Positions 21,742 to 29,262 of a stretch of 33,578 bases of DNA are shown here, in pieces. The notes under the pieces are model-generated. The model saw only the letters and a list, made by a program, of their open reading frames with translations, did not search any database and had not been told where the DNA came from. A program made the position numbers and the translations under genes. Location of the stretch: the NCBI GenBank assembly GCA_002729765.1, contig PBYV01000033.1:1-33578 (forward strand), written 5' to 3'. The DNA is from Acidimicrobiaceae bacterium (GTDB taxonomy: Bacteria > Actinomycetota > Acidimicrobiia > Acidimicrobiales > MedAcidi-G1). Positions within the stretch are counted from its first letter, which is position 1; each line of letters begins with the position of its first letter.

Positions 21742-22971
21742 CTAATTTCGTGGAACAGAATCCCAGGAAGCACCCTTGTAGGGATCCGGTTCTTTAGGTA
21801 AAGCAAGCACTCTTTCGCCAATTATATTACGTTGCACTTCATCTGTACCACCTGCAATGCTCACCCCAGATGCTGCCAAACACCCAACGGACCATTTTTC
21901 AGCCTCTTCATCTCCGATTTCCCAAGCCTGCCCGCTGGTGCCGATGATTTCCATTGATGCATCACGGAAAAGTCGAGCTAATAATGATCCATTGAGTTTT
22001 GCGATTGAACCTTCAGGACCGGGCACGCGGCCAGCAGCCACAGAGTCACGTACCCGCTGTCCGATAAATCGGCGAATTTTCTCTCTAATCCAGAGATTGG
22101 AAAGTATCTGTCTGATATGAGGATCAGTGTTCTTATCCAAAGCTTTCGCTAATTCTATGAGTGTCGGACTGCGATCCGCCGTTAAGGATCCTCCACCGGC
22201 TCCTATGGAAACACGTTCAAACATGAGCATTGAAACTGCGAGGTTCCAACCCTGGTTAAGGTCACCGAGTAATTGGCTTGAAGGGACTCTGGTTTCATTG
22301 AAAAATACTTCGTTAAAACCACTTCCACCCGAGATTTGTTTCAACGGCTTTACTTCTACGCTTGGGTCACTGAAATCGATTATGAACATTGAAAGTCCCT
22401 TATGTTTAGGAAGTGATGGGTCGGTTCTAGCGATGACCATTCCTAAATCTGCGTAGTGTGCTCCGGATGTCCAAACTTTTTGTCCTGAAATAACCCACTC
22501 GTCGCCATCTCTACTTGCACGTGTTGACAGACTCGCAACATCTGATCCAGCACCTGGTTCAGAAAATAATTGGCACCATATTTTCTCCCCTGAAATACAT
22601 TCTTTCATGAAAGTATTTTTTTGTTCATCTGTTCCGTATTGATCCAGCATTGGTAGACACATTCCATGAGAGATGTAAAGGGGACCATTAGGAAGGCGCC
22701 AGTCTCTTGCTATTTCATCAAAAAGTTCCTGATGTTTCTTAGTTAGTCCGGCCCCTCCATATTCTTTGGAATATGGTAAAGCTGCTAATCCCGCGTTAAA
22801 TAGTTCTTTTTGAAAATTTCTACATTCCTTTACGCGTTCAGGGTCATCTTCCAAACTTGATTCGGATTCGTTAACGCGTTCACAGTTGCCTTCTAGGAAA
22901 TTCAGTACTGCAGCTCGGAAAGGTTCTTCGTCCTGAATGGGGGAGTCGAGAGTTTGAGTATTTTCTTGCAT
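21742..22971 (-). CDS. Acyl-CoA dehydrogenase (first gene of the dehydrogenase operon)
   Basis: An acyl-CoA dehydrogenase of 409 residues from the ATG chosen here. Visible family features are YSKEYGGAGLTKKHQELFDE, CQLFSEPGAGSDVASLSTRA (FAD-binding middle domain), SGQKVWTSGAHYADLGMVIART and a C-terminal SIAGGTDEVQRNIIGERVLALPKEP. I prefer the ATG at 22971 over the TTG at 23007, because that TTG falls in a possible -35 (TTGCAC) placed 18 bases from a TACTTT -10. That -10 ends six bases before the ATG, with no Shine-Dalgarno between. It is followed after 43 nt by the second dehydrogenase. Reaction: alpha,beta-desaturation of an acyl-CoA; substrate unknown. Confidence 0.88.
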   Translation of the reverse strand: MQENTQTLDSPIQDEEPFRAAVLNFLEGNCERVNESESSLEDDPERVKECRNFQKELFNAGLAALPYSKEYGGAGLTKKHQELFDEIARDWRLPNGPLYISHGMCLPMLDQYGTDEQKNTFMKECISGEKIWCQLFSEPGAGSDVASLSTRASRDGDEWVISGQKVWTSGAHYADLGMVIARTDPSLPKHKGLSMFIIDFSDPSVEVKPLKQISGGSGFNEVFFNETRVPSSQLLGDLNQGWNLAVSMLMFERVSIGAGGGSLTADRSPTLIELAKALDKNTDPHIRQILSNLWIREKIRRFIGQRVRDSVAAGRVPGPEGSIAKLNGSLLARLFRDASMEIIGTSGQAWEIGDEEAEKWSVGCLAASGVSIAGGTDEVQRNIIGERVLALPKEPDPYKGASWDSVPRN

Positions 22972-22977
22972 TAAATG

Positions 22978-23007
22978 AAAGTAGTGCCAGTTATCCCCTG
23001 AGTGCAA
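22978..23007 (-). promoter_or_regulatory. Candidate promoter for the dehydrogenase-mtr-SDR operon
   Basis: Minus strand: TTGCAC (23002-23007), an 18-base spacer, then TACTTT (22978-22983), six bases before the ATG at 22971. This would give a leaderless message and make the five genes down to 17190 a unit separate from the two genes upstream. Confidence 0.42.
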
Positions 23008-23037
23008 TTACTGAGAGAAAATTCCTAAAGGTGTGTT

Positions 23038-24345
23038 CTATGAGGTTGGAATTTCACCGATCCAAAGGGACCTGGTGAGTTCAGATAACATTGATTTTAG
23101 ATCTTCGGATGGTAGAAAGTTGCGGTTAGGTTCCCCGATCTTGTGAGCACCCCAAGAGTTGAATCTCCCTAATCCGACTGGACCTACATGAATACCAGAA
23201 GGGTTACCTCCGAGGAAAAATTCTCTATTGATGAGACTTAGCGTGGAGTGGGTGTTCTCACTTTCGTATTCGGATGGTAGATGCAAGGCATTTTCGAATT
23301 GTTTGATAATGACTGGTCTATCTGGTTTCCAATACAGATCTTGGAATTCGTTTGGTAGTTTTATCACATTGGTAAGCAGGCATCGTCGAGCTTGGAGAAG
23401 CGAGAAGAAATCGTCCACCTCTGCACCTATACACAAAGCTTCATTTCGGGCATCAAATCCTGTTCCAGCTACTTCTTTTAATGCTCCACTTCCACTTCCA
23501 CTTCCAGGAGCGAAGATGACGTCAGCCCCATAGTCGAGAGCTTCGCTCGCTGCTGTTACTCCCCAGACGGCGTCGGGTTTTCCACCATTACCGGGATGAG
23601 GAATTGAAACAACATCAATATTGGGATCGATGTGTGTGACACCATTGGTAAAACCGTCGCCGTAGGCAACAGATGAAGGTTCTATTTCTGAATCGAGTAT
23701 CACGGCAACGATCTTGGTCGCAGTTGCTGATGCTGCGAGTGCTCCGGCGAGAAATCCTGCATGGTCTTCAGGAAAAAGCAGGGAAGCAAGGTTCGGATAA
23801 TGTTTTTCGTGTTGTTGGTCAATTCCGATGAAATCGACGTCAGGGTATTGAAGAGCGCTGATTTCTGTTTCTTTACTTATTTCGGCCCCTATGGTGACAA
23901 TTAAGTCACAACGTGCATCAATAAAGTTTTTAATCGACGCCTTATAATCACTATTATTTTCTTCGGAAGAAACGAACGCAGTGGTGGATCCAGTTGTTTC
24001 TGGAATGAGAGATCTGGGGAACTCTCTACGTTGTCGTTCAAGTGACATCCAAGTCGTGTAGTTTAACCACTCATATTTACGACCTTCAGGGGCTTTTATG
24101 AGACATATGTCCCAAGTGGAATCTGAGGTCCAATTTTGCTCGAACGAAAATACCGGTTCGGTATTCACATCTGGAGACGTATTTCCAGATATTACGACGG
24201 TAGTGGTTGGTGTCGTACCGCTGGTTGAGGAGGTCGGGTCGGCTTTATTTCCACAGGCAGAAAGCATCAAGAGCGACACCATAAGAACCGCGCCGCATTT
24301 TACTTTTGTTCTATCAAAATAATCAGTAAATTTTTTCCTGGTCAA
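23038..24345 (-). CDS. BMP/PnrA-type substrate-binding lipoprotein
   Basis: A 435-residue exported lipoprotein. A basic N-terminus and hydrophobic helix end in the lipobox LMLSAC (Cys31), followed by a Ser/Thr-rich linker to about residue 60. The rest resembles BMP-family (PnrA-like) ABC substrate-binding proteins, many of which bind nucleosides: DLIVTIGAEISKETEISALQYPDVDFIGIDQ, then EDHAGFLAGALAASAT, and ADVIFAPGSGSGSGALKEV, each typical of the fold. No permease or ATPase gene is nearby, so its transporter is elsewhere or it acts as a sensor. The TTG start overlaps the stop of the preceding gene by 4 nt (TTGA), showing tight coupling to the CrtC/AttH-like protein. A (TCCACT)3 tandem at 23485-23502 encodes the Gly-Ser run. 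Confidence 0.82.
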   Translation of the reverse strand: MTRKKFTDYFDRTKVKCGAVLMVSLLMLSACGNKADPTSSTSGTTPTTTVVISGNTSPDVNTEPVFSFEQNWTSDSTWDICLIKAPEGRKYEWLNYTTWMSLERQRREFPRSLIPETTGSTTAFVSSEENNSDYKASIKNFIDARCDLIVTIGAEISKETEISALQYPDVDFIGIDQQHEKHYPNLASLLFPEDHAGFLAGALAASATATKIVAVILDSEIEPSSVAYGDGFTNGVTHIDPNIDVVSIPHPGNGGKPDAVWGVTAASEALDYGADVIFAPGSGSGSGALKEVAGTGFDARNEALCIGAEVDDFFSLLQARRCLLTNVIKLPNEFQDLYWKPDRPVIIKQFENALHLPSEYESENTHSTLSLINREFFLGGNPSGIHVGPVGLGRFNSWGAHKIGEPNRNFLPSEDLKSMLSELTRSLWIGEIPTS

Positions 24346-25442
24346 GGAGCTAACGATCCGCGATCGTCTAACCCCATAGGAGCAAAAGGACCGAAAAATC
24401 CGTGTTCGTAAAGGCCATATCCGACATTCCCGTTGTAAGAAAATCGTCCTACGTGGTCAACGATTCCATACTGGGCTAGGGGCCTTATTTCATCGACATC
24501 GAGAACTAAACCCTGAACTATGTTTTGCCCCTGATGCATACCATGTCTCCAATCAGAATCTATTCCATAACCGGTACCTATCGAAACCCAATTAGGTAGG
24601 AGGGATTCGCATTCGATTTCAAAAGGAGATCCAGGAATTTCATTAAAAGAGATTGTCGATTTTTTAAGCAGTCTTGTTCCGGAGATCATTTCATGACTCC
24701 ACTCTGGCCGTCCCAACCATTCGGAGTCACTGCCGTCATTCCAAATTCTCACTGCTTCTTCCAATAGTCGAGTTCCATCTTCTTGTTCATGGCACATGTA
24801 CAGGATTGAATGATCATCGAATTGCATTGGAAAGTAATTCCACATTCCACTCATGACATTGGTGCCTTGACGAATGCCGTCACCTTCTGGTTCACCTACA
24901 GGTCGAATACCCCAAGAACGATCTCGCGCTCCCCACCAGCTGTCAGGTGAAACTTCATAAGTTTCACCTGCAACGGTAATTTCACCGGACCATTTTCCAT
25001 TTTGTGCGAAACGTTGTGTGTCAAATACAACTCGTCCTTTATTTCTTATGTATTGATGTGGCTCTGCATGGGCTGACATGGAAGCTTCCCATGTCACGTC
25101 CATGCTTACGGTGTGTTCAGTGGGTTCGCAAACAACACGCAGTTTTTGAAGAGGTTCTATAATTTCGATGGATATAGGTCCTACTTTTATTTCAGAACGA
25201 TCAACTAGTTCTGTTGAAGATCGCACAATGTGCTGTTTGTCTTTATGTCTTACATCTATAAATGCGTCTGTTACGCCCAGATTGGGATATTGTCCAAGTC
25301 CGAAAATAGCGAAGAGTTCGTCAGAACAGGAATGAAGGTTGAAGTAATAACGGTCATAGAAGTTTCTATCGCTTGTGGCAGGATGTGCAATGAATTGAGA
25401 CGATTGATGGACTGGGTAGTCATCCCAGGAAGAGACTGTCAT
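24342..25442 (-). CDS. Conserved protein of probable CrtC/AttH-like beta-barrel fold
   Basis: A 366-residue soluble protein with no signal peptide. I recognise the style rather than a named enzyme: aromatic-rich beta-strand segments and the central SWWGARDRSWGIRPVG stretch (168-183). This resembles a widespread uncharacterised actinobacterial/proteobacterial family whose members are thought to share the double-lipocalin fold of hydroxyneurosporene synthase (CrtC) and AttH. Such proteins handle hydrophobic molecules, so a role with lipids or isoprenoids is plausible but unproven. ATG has a perfect GGAGG. It is the first gene of a minus-strand run, its stop overlaps the BMP lipoprotein start by 4 nt, and it is divergent from the SDR-monooxygenase pair. 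Confidence 0.7.
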   Translation of the reverse strand: MTVSSWDDYPVHQSSQFIAHPATSDRNFYDRYYFNLHSCSDELFAIFGLGQYPNLGVTDAFIDVRHKDKQHIVRSSTELVDRSEIKVGPISIEIIEPLQKLRVVCEPTEHTVSMDVTWEASMSAHAEPHQYIRNKGRVVFDTQRFAQNGKWSGEITVAGETYEVSPDSWWGARDRSWGIRPVGEPEGDGIRQGTNVMSGMWNYFPMQFDDHSILYMCHEQEDGTRLLEEAVRIWNDGSDSEWLGRPEWSHEMISGTRLLKKSTISFNEIPGSPFEIECESLLPNWVSIGTGYGIDSDWRHGMHQGQNIVQGLVLDVDEIRPLAQYGIVDHVGRFSYNGNVGYGLYEHGFFGPFAPMGLDDRGSLAP

Positions 25443-25451
25443 AAATCCTCC

Positions 25452-25465
25452 ATTTAATGTTAAAT
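25452..25465. promoter_or_regulatory. 14-bp palindrome at the predicted start of the 25442 transcript
   Basis: ATTTAA and TTAAAT flank the two bases TG, a perfect inverted repeat, in the 127-nt gap between divergent genes. It covers the transcription start predicted from the minus-strand promoter at 25469-25498 (about 25462) and ends just upstream of the Shine-Dalgarno sequence. This is where a repressor operator would sit; the binding factor is unknown. Confidence 0.4.
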
Positions 25466-25468
25466 CTG

Positions 25469-25498
25469 ACGGTAGATAAAGATGTTAATTGTCATCAA
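25469..25498 (-). promoter_or_regulatory. Candidate promoter for the CrtC/AttH-like - BMP lipoprotein unit
   Basis: Minus strand: TTGATG (25493-25498), 18-base spacer, TACCGT (25469-25474). On the plus strand TTGTCA (25489-25494) overlaps it and could be the -35 for the divergent SDR-monooxygenase pair with a TATTTC or ATATTT -10 near 25512-25518. A short AATTG/CAATT repeat (25487-25500) lies across both -35 boxes. Confidence 0.38.
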
Positions 25499-25569
25499 TT
25501 CGGCATCTTACATATTTCAATGGAAAAATAAGGTAAGAAGTCTCGGATTGTTTAATAAGAAAGGAAGCT

Positions 25570-26337
25570 ATGGGGGTACTGGAGGGAAAAATTACTGTAG
25601 TGACCGGAGCGGCGAGTGGTATCGGCCGTTCAACGGCAGAAGCTTTTGCAAAAGAGGGAGCGGCACACATCGCTCTTCTTGATGTGGATGAACAGGGAGT
25701 CTTGTTGACTTCTGAAATAGTTAACAATTTGAAAACTGGATTCTCCACTCATTGTGTAGATGTAAGTGAAGAGGATTTAGTTGCATCAACATTGAGTGAA
25801 ATTGTCTCCGAGTATGGACGTTTAGATGTTGCTTTCAATAATGCCGGCATTAATCACCCGAGTAGCAAGTTTCATGAACTCGAAATAGAGAACTGGTCTG
25901 AGATGATTAAAACAAATTTAACTTCAGTTTTTATCTGCATGAAATATGAAATAATGCACATGCTCGAATCCGGTTCCGGAGGAGCGATAGTAAATACTTC
26001 TTCTGGGGCTGGAATAGTGCCTGCACCAGGCCAAGCTCATTACACGGCGGCTAAACATGGTGTAGTTGGATTGACTAAATCAGCTGCGGCTGAATACGGA
26101 AAGTTAGGAATTCGGTGCAATGCGATTCTTCCAGGTTTAGTAGATACTCCGATGATTAGAGATGCGAGTGGGGAGTTAACGGATCGCGCTAAGAGAACCC
26201 TTGAGAGAATTTCTCCAACTGGTGAACTTATAAAACCTGAACAGATAGCTGAAACTGTGACGTGGCTTTCTTCTGAAGGTTCAGCGAAAATAAATGGACA
26301 ATCAGTTGTAATTGATGGTGGTGGAATAATGCGATGA
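25570..26337 (+). CDS. Short-chain dehydrogenase/reductase paired with monooxygenase
   Basis: A 255-residue classical SDR. TGAASGIG (12-19) binds the dinucleotide, Asp38/Asp40 after the second strand (LLDVDE) point to NAD(H), NNAG is at 90-93, and the catalytic residues are Ser144/145, Tyr158 and Lys162 (YTAAK). The C-terminal NGQSVVIDGG is typical of FabG-like and alcohol dehydrogenase-like SDRs. ATG has GAAAGGA upstream. The EthA-like monooxygenase starts 45 nt downstream on the same strand. Together they suggest oxidation of a secondary alcohol to a ketone, which the monooxygenase then oxygenates; this is inference from gene pairing. Confidence 0.9.
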   Translation: MGVLEGKITVVTGAASGIGRSTAEAFAKEGAAHIALLDVDEQGVLLTSEIVNNLKTGFSTHCVDVSEEDLVASTLSEIVSEYGRLDVAFNNAGINHPSSKFHELEIENWSEMIKTNLTSVFICMKYEIMHMLESGSGGAIVNTSSGAGIVPAPGQAHYTAAKHGVVGLTKSAAAEYGKLGIRCNAILPGLVDTPMIRDASGELTDRAKRTLERISPTGELIKPEQIAETVTWLSSEGSAKINGQSVVIDGGGIMR

Positions 26338-26382
26338 ATTTCGCATCTACAATGAGTAACAGCGAAGACAGTTGGGAGAGTA

Positions 26383-27849
26383 ATGACAGAAGAAAATAAT
26401 TTTGACGTCATAGTTGTTGGGGCGGGTATCTCCGGTATTGGATCTGCTTACCGTCTTCAGAAGGAGTGTCCTGACCGTTCCTTCGTGATACTTGAAGGAA
26501 GACCGAATTTGGGTGGGACCTGGGATTTATTTCGATATCCGGGAATCCGTTCAGACAGTGATATGCATACTTTGGGTTTCAGTTTCAAGCCATGGAAGGC
26601 AGCAAAATCCATTGCTGACGGGCCAGCTATTCTTGAGTATCTTGAAGAAACTGTTGATGAGTTTGGCATTAAAGAGAAAATCAAATTCAACCTTCACGTC
26701 TCCACTGCGGAGTGGTCAAATGAAAAAAACCAATGGACTCTAAAAGCGTCGAATAATGCAACTGGGGAGACTGTCGAGTACACGTGTAACTTTCTTTTGA
26801 TGTGTTCTGGTTATTACAGTTACAAATCCGGGTACACACCGACTTTCGAAGGGGTGGAATCATATTCTGGGCAGATATTGCATCCACAAGAATGGCCGGA
26901 AGATATTGATTTTGCCGGCAAGAAGGTTGTCGTCATAGGGTCTGGAGCAACAGCGGTAACACTTGTTCCTGCAATGGCCGATACTGCCGAACATGTTGTG
27001 ATGCTTCAAAGGTCACCCACTTATGTTGTAGCCCGTCCCGACCATGATGCTTTCGCTGGCCTATTGAGGAAAATACTGCCTGAGAAAGTTGCCTACTATT
27101 TGACTAGAAAGAAAAATATTTTCGGCCAGAATTACATTTACAAATTAACCAGAAAGGATCCTGAAAAAGTTAAAGAGAAATTACTTTCAGGTGTCCGGAT
27201 GGCTTTAGGTCCCGATTACGACGTCGAACGTCATTTCACACCCTCTTACAACCCTTGGGATGAACGGCTGTGTTTAATCCCAAATGGTGACTTGTTCAAA
27301 TCGATTCGCAAAGGGAAAGTCTCAGTTGTCACTGAAGACATCGATTGCTTTACCCCAGAAGGAATTTTGTTGAAAACAGGCGAAGAATTGAAAGCCGACA
27401 TTGTTGTTACCGCAACAGGTTTGAATCTTGTAACTTTGGGCGAAGTGGAATTCAGAATAGATGGCACCCCTGTAGATTTCTCAGAAACCTGGACATATAA
27501 AGGTCTTGCATACTCAGATGTGCCTAATTTGATTTCTACTTTCGGCTATATAAATGCTTCTTGGACTTTAAGGGCAGACATAAATAGCTCTTACGCATGC
27601 CGAATTTTGAACCACATGAAAAAAACTGGAACTAAAAAAGTGACTCCAAGGCTCAGAGATAGTGACATGGGCATGCCCCAAAGAAACTGGATAGAAGGGT
27701 TCTCGTCCGGATATATAAAAAGATCCATGTCGGAAATGCCAAAACAAGGTGACCGTGAGCCTTGGTTGAATACCCAGGATTTTTACAAAGACAAAAAAAT
27801 GCTTTCGCGGAGCACTTCACTTGAAGACGGAGTCATGGAATTTGTGTAA
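26383..27849 (+). CDS. FAD-dependent Baeyer-Villiger-type monooxygenase, EthA-like
   Basis: A 488-residue flavoprotein that inserts oxygen next to a ketone (or oxidises sulfur) using NADPH and O2. The first Rossmann motif VVGAGISGIG is at 11-20, followed by GGTWDLFRYPGIRSDSD (44-60), as in mycobacterial EthA. The Baeyer-Villiger fingerprint F-x-G-x3-H-x3-W appears with Tyr in place of Phe (Tyr161, Gly163, His167, Trp171). The NADPH motif VVIGSGATAVTLVPA is at 183-197. Conserved ATGLNLVTLG and NASWTLRADINSSYACRILN segments strengthen the EthA assignment. Length matches EthA (~489). Start has GGGAG before ATG. It is probably co-transcribed with the upstream SDR; native substrates of EthA homologues include long-chain ketones, but the one here is unknown. 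Confidence 0.9.
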   Translation: MTEENNFDVIVVGAGISGIGSAYRLQKECPDRSFVILEGRPNLGGTWDLFRYPGIRSDSDMHTLGFSFKPWKAAKSIADGPAILEYLEETVDEFGIKEKIKFNLHVSTAEWSNEKNQWTLKASNNATGETVEYTCNFLLMCSGYYSYKSGYTPTFEGVESYSGQILHPQEWPEDIDFAGKKVVVIGSGATAVTLVPAMADTAEHVVMLQRSPTYVVARPDHDAFAGLLRKILPEKVAYYLTRKKNIFGQNYIYKLTRKDPEKVKEKLLSGVRMALGPDYDVERHFTPSYNPWDERLCLIPNGDLFKSIRKGKVSVVTEDIDCFTPEGILLKTGEELKADIVVTATGLNLVTLGEVEFRIDGTPVDFSETWTYKGLAYSDVPNLISTFGYINASWTLRADINSSYACRILNHMKKTGTKKVTPRLRDSDMGMPQRNWIEGFSSGYIKRSMSEMPKQGDREPWLNTQDFYKDKKMLSRSTSLEDGVMEFV

Positions 27850-27872
27850 GTGAAAGATGAGCAGAGTTGCAA

Positions 27873-28883
27873 ATGAATAAGATTCCAATAGTGCTCATAT
27901 CGGGAGATGACGAAGTGTTGATTTCCAGGTCGCTGAGTGCGCATTTAGAAAAAGCTTTAGATGGCGAAGATAGAAGCCTTGCTTTGGAGGAATTGACTGA
28001 GGAAAATTATCGCTTCTCGGAACAGTTTCATATAGGCAAGTTGGTCGACTCTGCACAAACTGCTCCTTTTTTGACTCAAAGCAGAGTGGTGGTGGGACGA
28101 CATATCGGTCGTTTCAGTAAAAAGGAAGACCTTGAGCCTCTAATCGAATATTTGAATGCGCCTTTAGAAACGACTTCTTTGGTACTCGTCTGGGAGAAAG
28201 GAAACAGTCCACAACAGCAGAGATTGTCTCCAATACCTAAAAGTTTACTTGAAGCGATTGAAAATTCCGGAGGAATTCTCGAGAAGTTAACTACAGGAAA
28301 AGGAAAGCAGGCGGATAAATGGTTGTCTGAGCTATTAGACAAGGCATCTGTTGAAATTACTCGAGAGGCACGCAAACATATAGCAGATCACTTCGGAGAA
28401 GACCGTACGAAAGTTTTTGGACTTTTAGAAGTTTTGACTTCCGTCTATGAAAGCGGTGAAAAACTAGAACTTAAAGATGTAGAGCCTTATCTTGGAGATG
28501 CCGGGTCGGTCATGCCATGGGATTTAACGGATTCTATCGATTCCGGCAAAATCCCAGAAGCGTTGGAAAGACTCAAAAGGATGCTCAGGTCAGATGGCCG
28601 ACATCCACTAGGAGTATTAGCCCTGCTTCACTCTCATTACGAAAAAATGTTACGTCTTGAAGGTTCAGGTCTGAAAGACGAAAAAACAGCAGCAGATCTG
28701 CTTTCAATTAGTGCATTTCCGGCAAAAAAGATTCTTTCCACATCTCAAAGATTAGGAAAAAAGAACATTTTCAGAGCTATAGGACTTATCGCAGAGGCAG
28801 ACCTTGATTTAAAAGGAAAGAAAGGGTGGCCGCCTGAGTTGGTTGTAGAGGTGCTTGTAGCGCGATTAGCGGCAATGAGGTAA
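27873..28883 (+). CDS. holA: DNA polymerase III delta subunit
   Basis: Clamp-loader delta subunit that opens the beta sliding clamp during chromosome replication. The 336-residue protein has the HolA layout: N-terminal AAA+-like region (IPIVLISGDDEVLISRSLSAHLE, then a LVDSAQTAPFLTQSRVVVGR strand-helix), a lid region around KQADKWLSELLDKASVEITREARKHIADHFGEDRTKVFGLLE, and a C-terminal helical collar (SISAFPAKKILSTSQRLGKKNIFRAIGLIAEADLDLKG). Sequence divergence of delta is high, so support comes from overall pattern plus synteny with rpsT and lepA. I use the ATG; a TTG two codons upstream (27867) is possible. Its stop is 4 nt from the convergent rpsT stop. Confidence 0.86.
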   Translation: MNKIPIVLISGDDEVLISRSLSAHLEKALDGEDRSLALEELTEENYRFSEQFHIGKLVDSAQTAPFLTQSRVVVGRHIGRFSKKEDLEPLIEYLNAPLETTSLVLVWEKGNSPQQQRLSPIPKSLLEAIENSGGILEKLTTGKGKQADKWLSELLDKASVEITREARKHIADHFGEDRTKVFGLLEVLTSVYESGEKLELKDVEPYLGDAGSVMPWDLTDSIDSGKIPEALERLKRMLRSDGRHPLGVLALLHSHYEKMLRLEGSGLKDEKTAADLLSISAFPAKKILSTSQRLGKKNIFRAIGLIAEADLDLKGKKGWPPELVVEVLVARLAAMR

Positions 28884-28887
28884 TCGG

Positions 28888-29130
28888 TTAACCGTTGTTG
28901 TTTAAATTTTTCTGGAGTCTAGATTTCTCGCGTGATGCTTTATTTGCATGAATGATGCCTTTAGATACAGCTCTATCAATCTTTTTGATTGCAGCGGTAG
29001 TATCTTCAGCAGTACCTGTATCTTGGGCTGTTTTCACGAGCGTACGCATTTCTGAACGAACAGACCGGTTTCTTAAACGTCGTACTTCATTCTGACGGTT
29101 ACGTTTTATTGCACTCTTAATATTTGCCAC
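28888..29130 (-). CDS. rpsT: 30S ribosomal protein S20
   Basis: Primary 16S rRNA-binding protein of the small ribosomal subunit. It is 80 residues, starting ANIKSAIKRNRQNEVRRLRN after the initiator and ending in a helical RAVSKGIIHANKASREKSRL region, as expected for S20. The GTG at 29130 is the start because homology begins there; a TTG four codons upstream adds residues absent from S20 proteins and abuts an AAGG that may be part of the ribosome site. It is divergent from lepA across 132 nt and convergent with holA, the usual actinobacterial neighbourhood. The intergenic 29131-29262 holds no other gene. Confidence 0.96.
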   Translation of the reverse strand: MANIKSAIKRNRQNEVRRLRNRSVRSEMRTLVKTAQDTGTAEDTTAAIKKIDRAVSKGIIHANKASREKSRLQKNLNNNG

Positions 29131-29262
29131 GGGTAAATACAACCTTTTCTTTTAGCAGCCCTCAATCTTAGCGTGTGGAGAGAGATACAGGACAGCATAA
29201 GAAAGCAAAGAATCCAATTTAATTCATGTAATTAAGCTCCCGAGAATGTACGGTCGGCAGAG

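Noticed and set aside
22972-23007. Twelve-residue N-terminal extension of the first acyl-CoA dehydrogenase from a TTG at 23007
   Set aside because: No ribosome site precedes it, the extra residues have no homology, and the TTG fits better as part of a -35 hexamer.
23485-23502. Three-copy TCCACT tandem repeat as a phase-variation tract
   Set aside because: The unit is six bases, so gain or loss keeps the frame; it encodes the Gly-Ser run of the BMP fold and is too short for efficient slippage.
28885-28894. CGGTTAACCG palindrome between holA and rpsT as a bidirectional terminator
   Set aside because: It has no loop and could not form a stable RNA hairpin; the following T-rich run is inside the rpsT coding strand.
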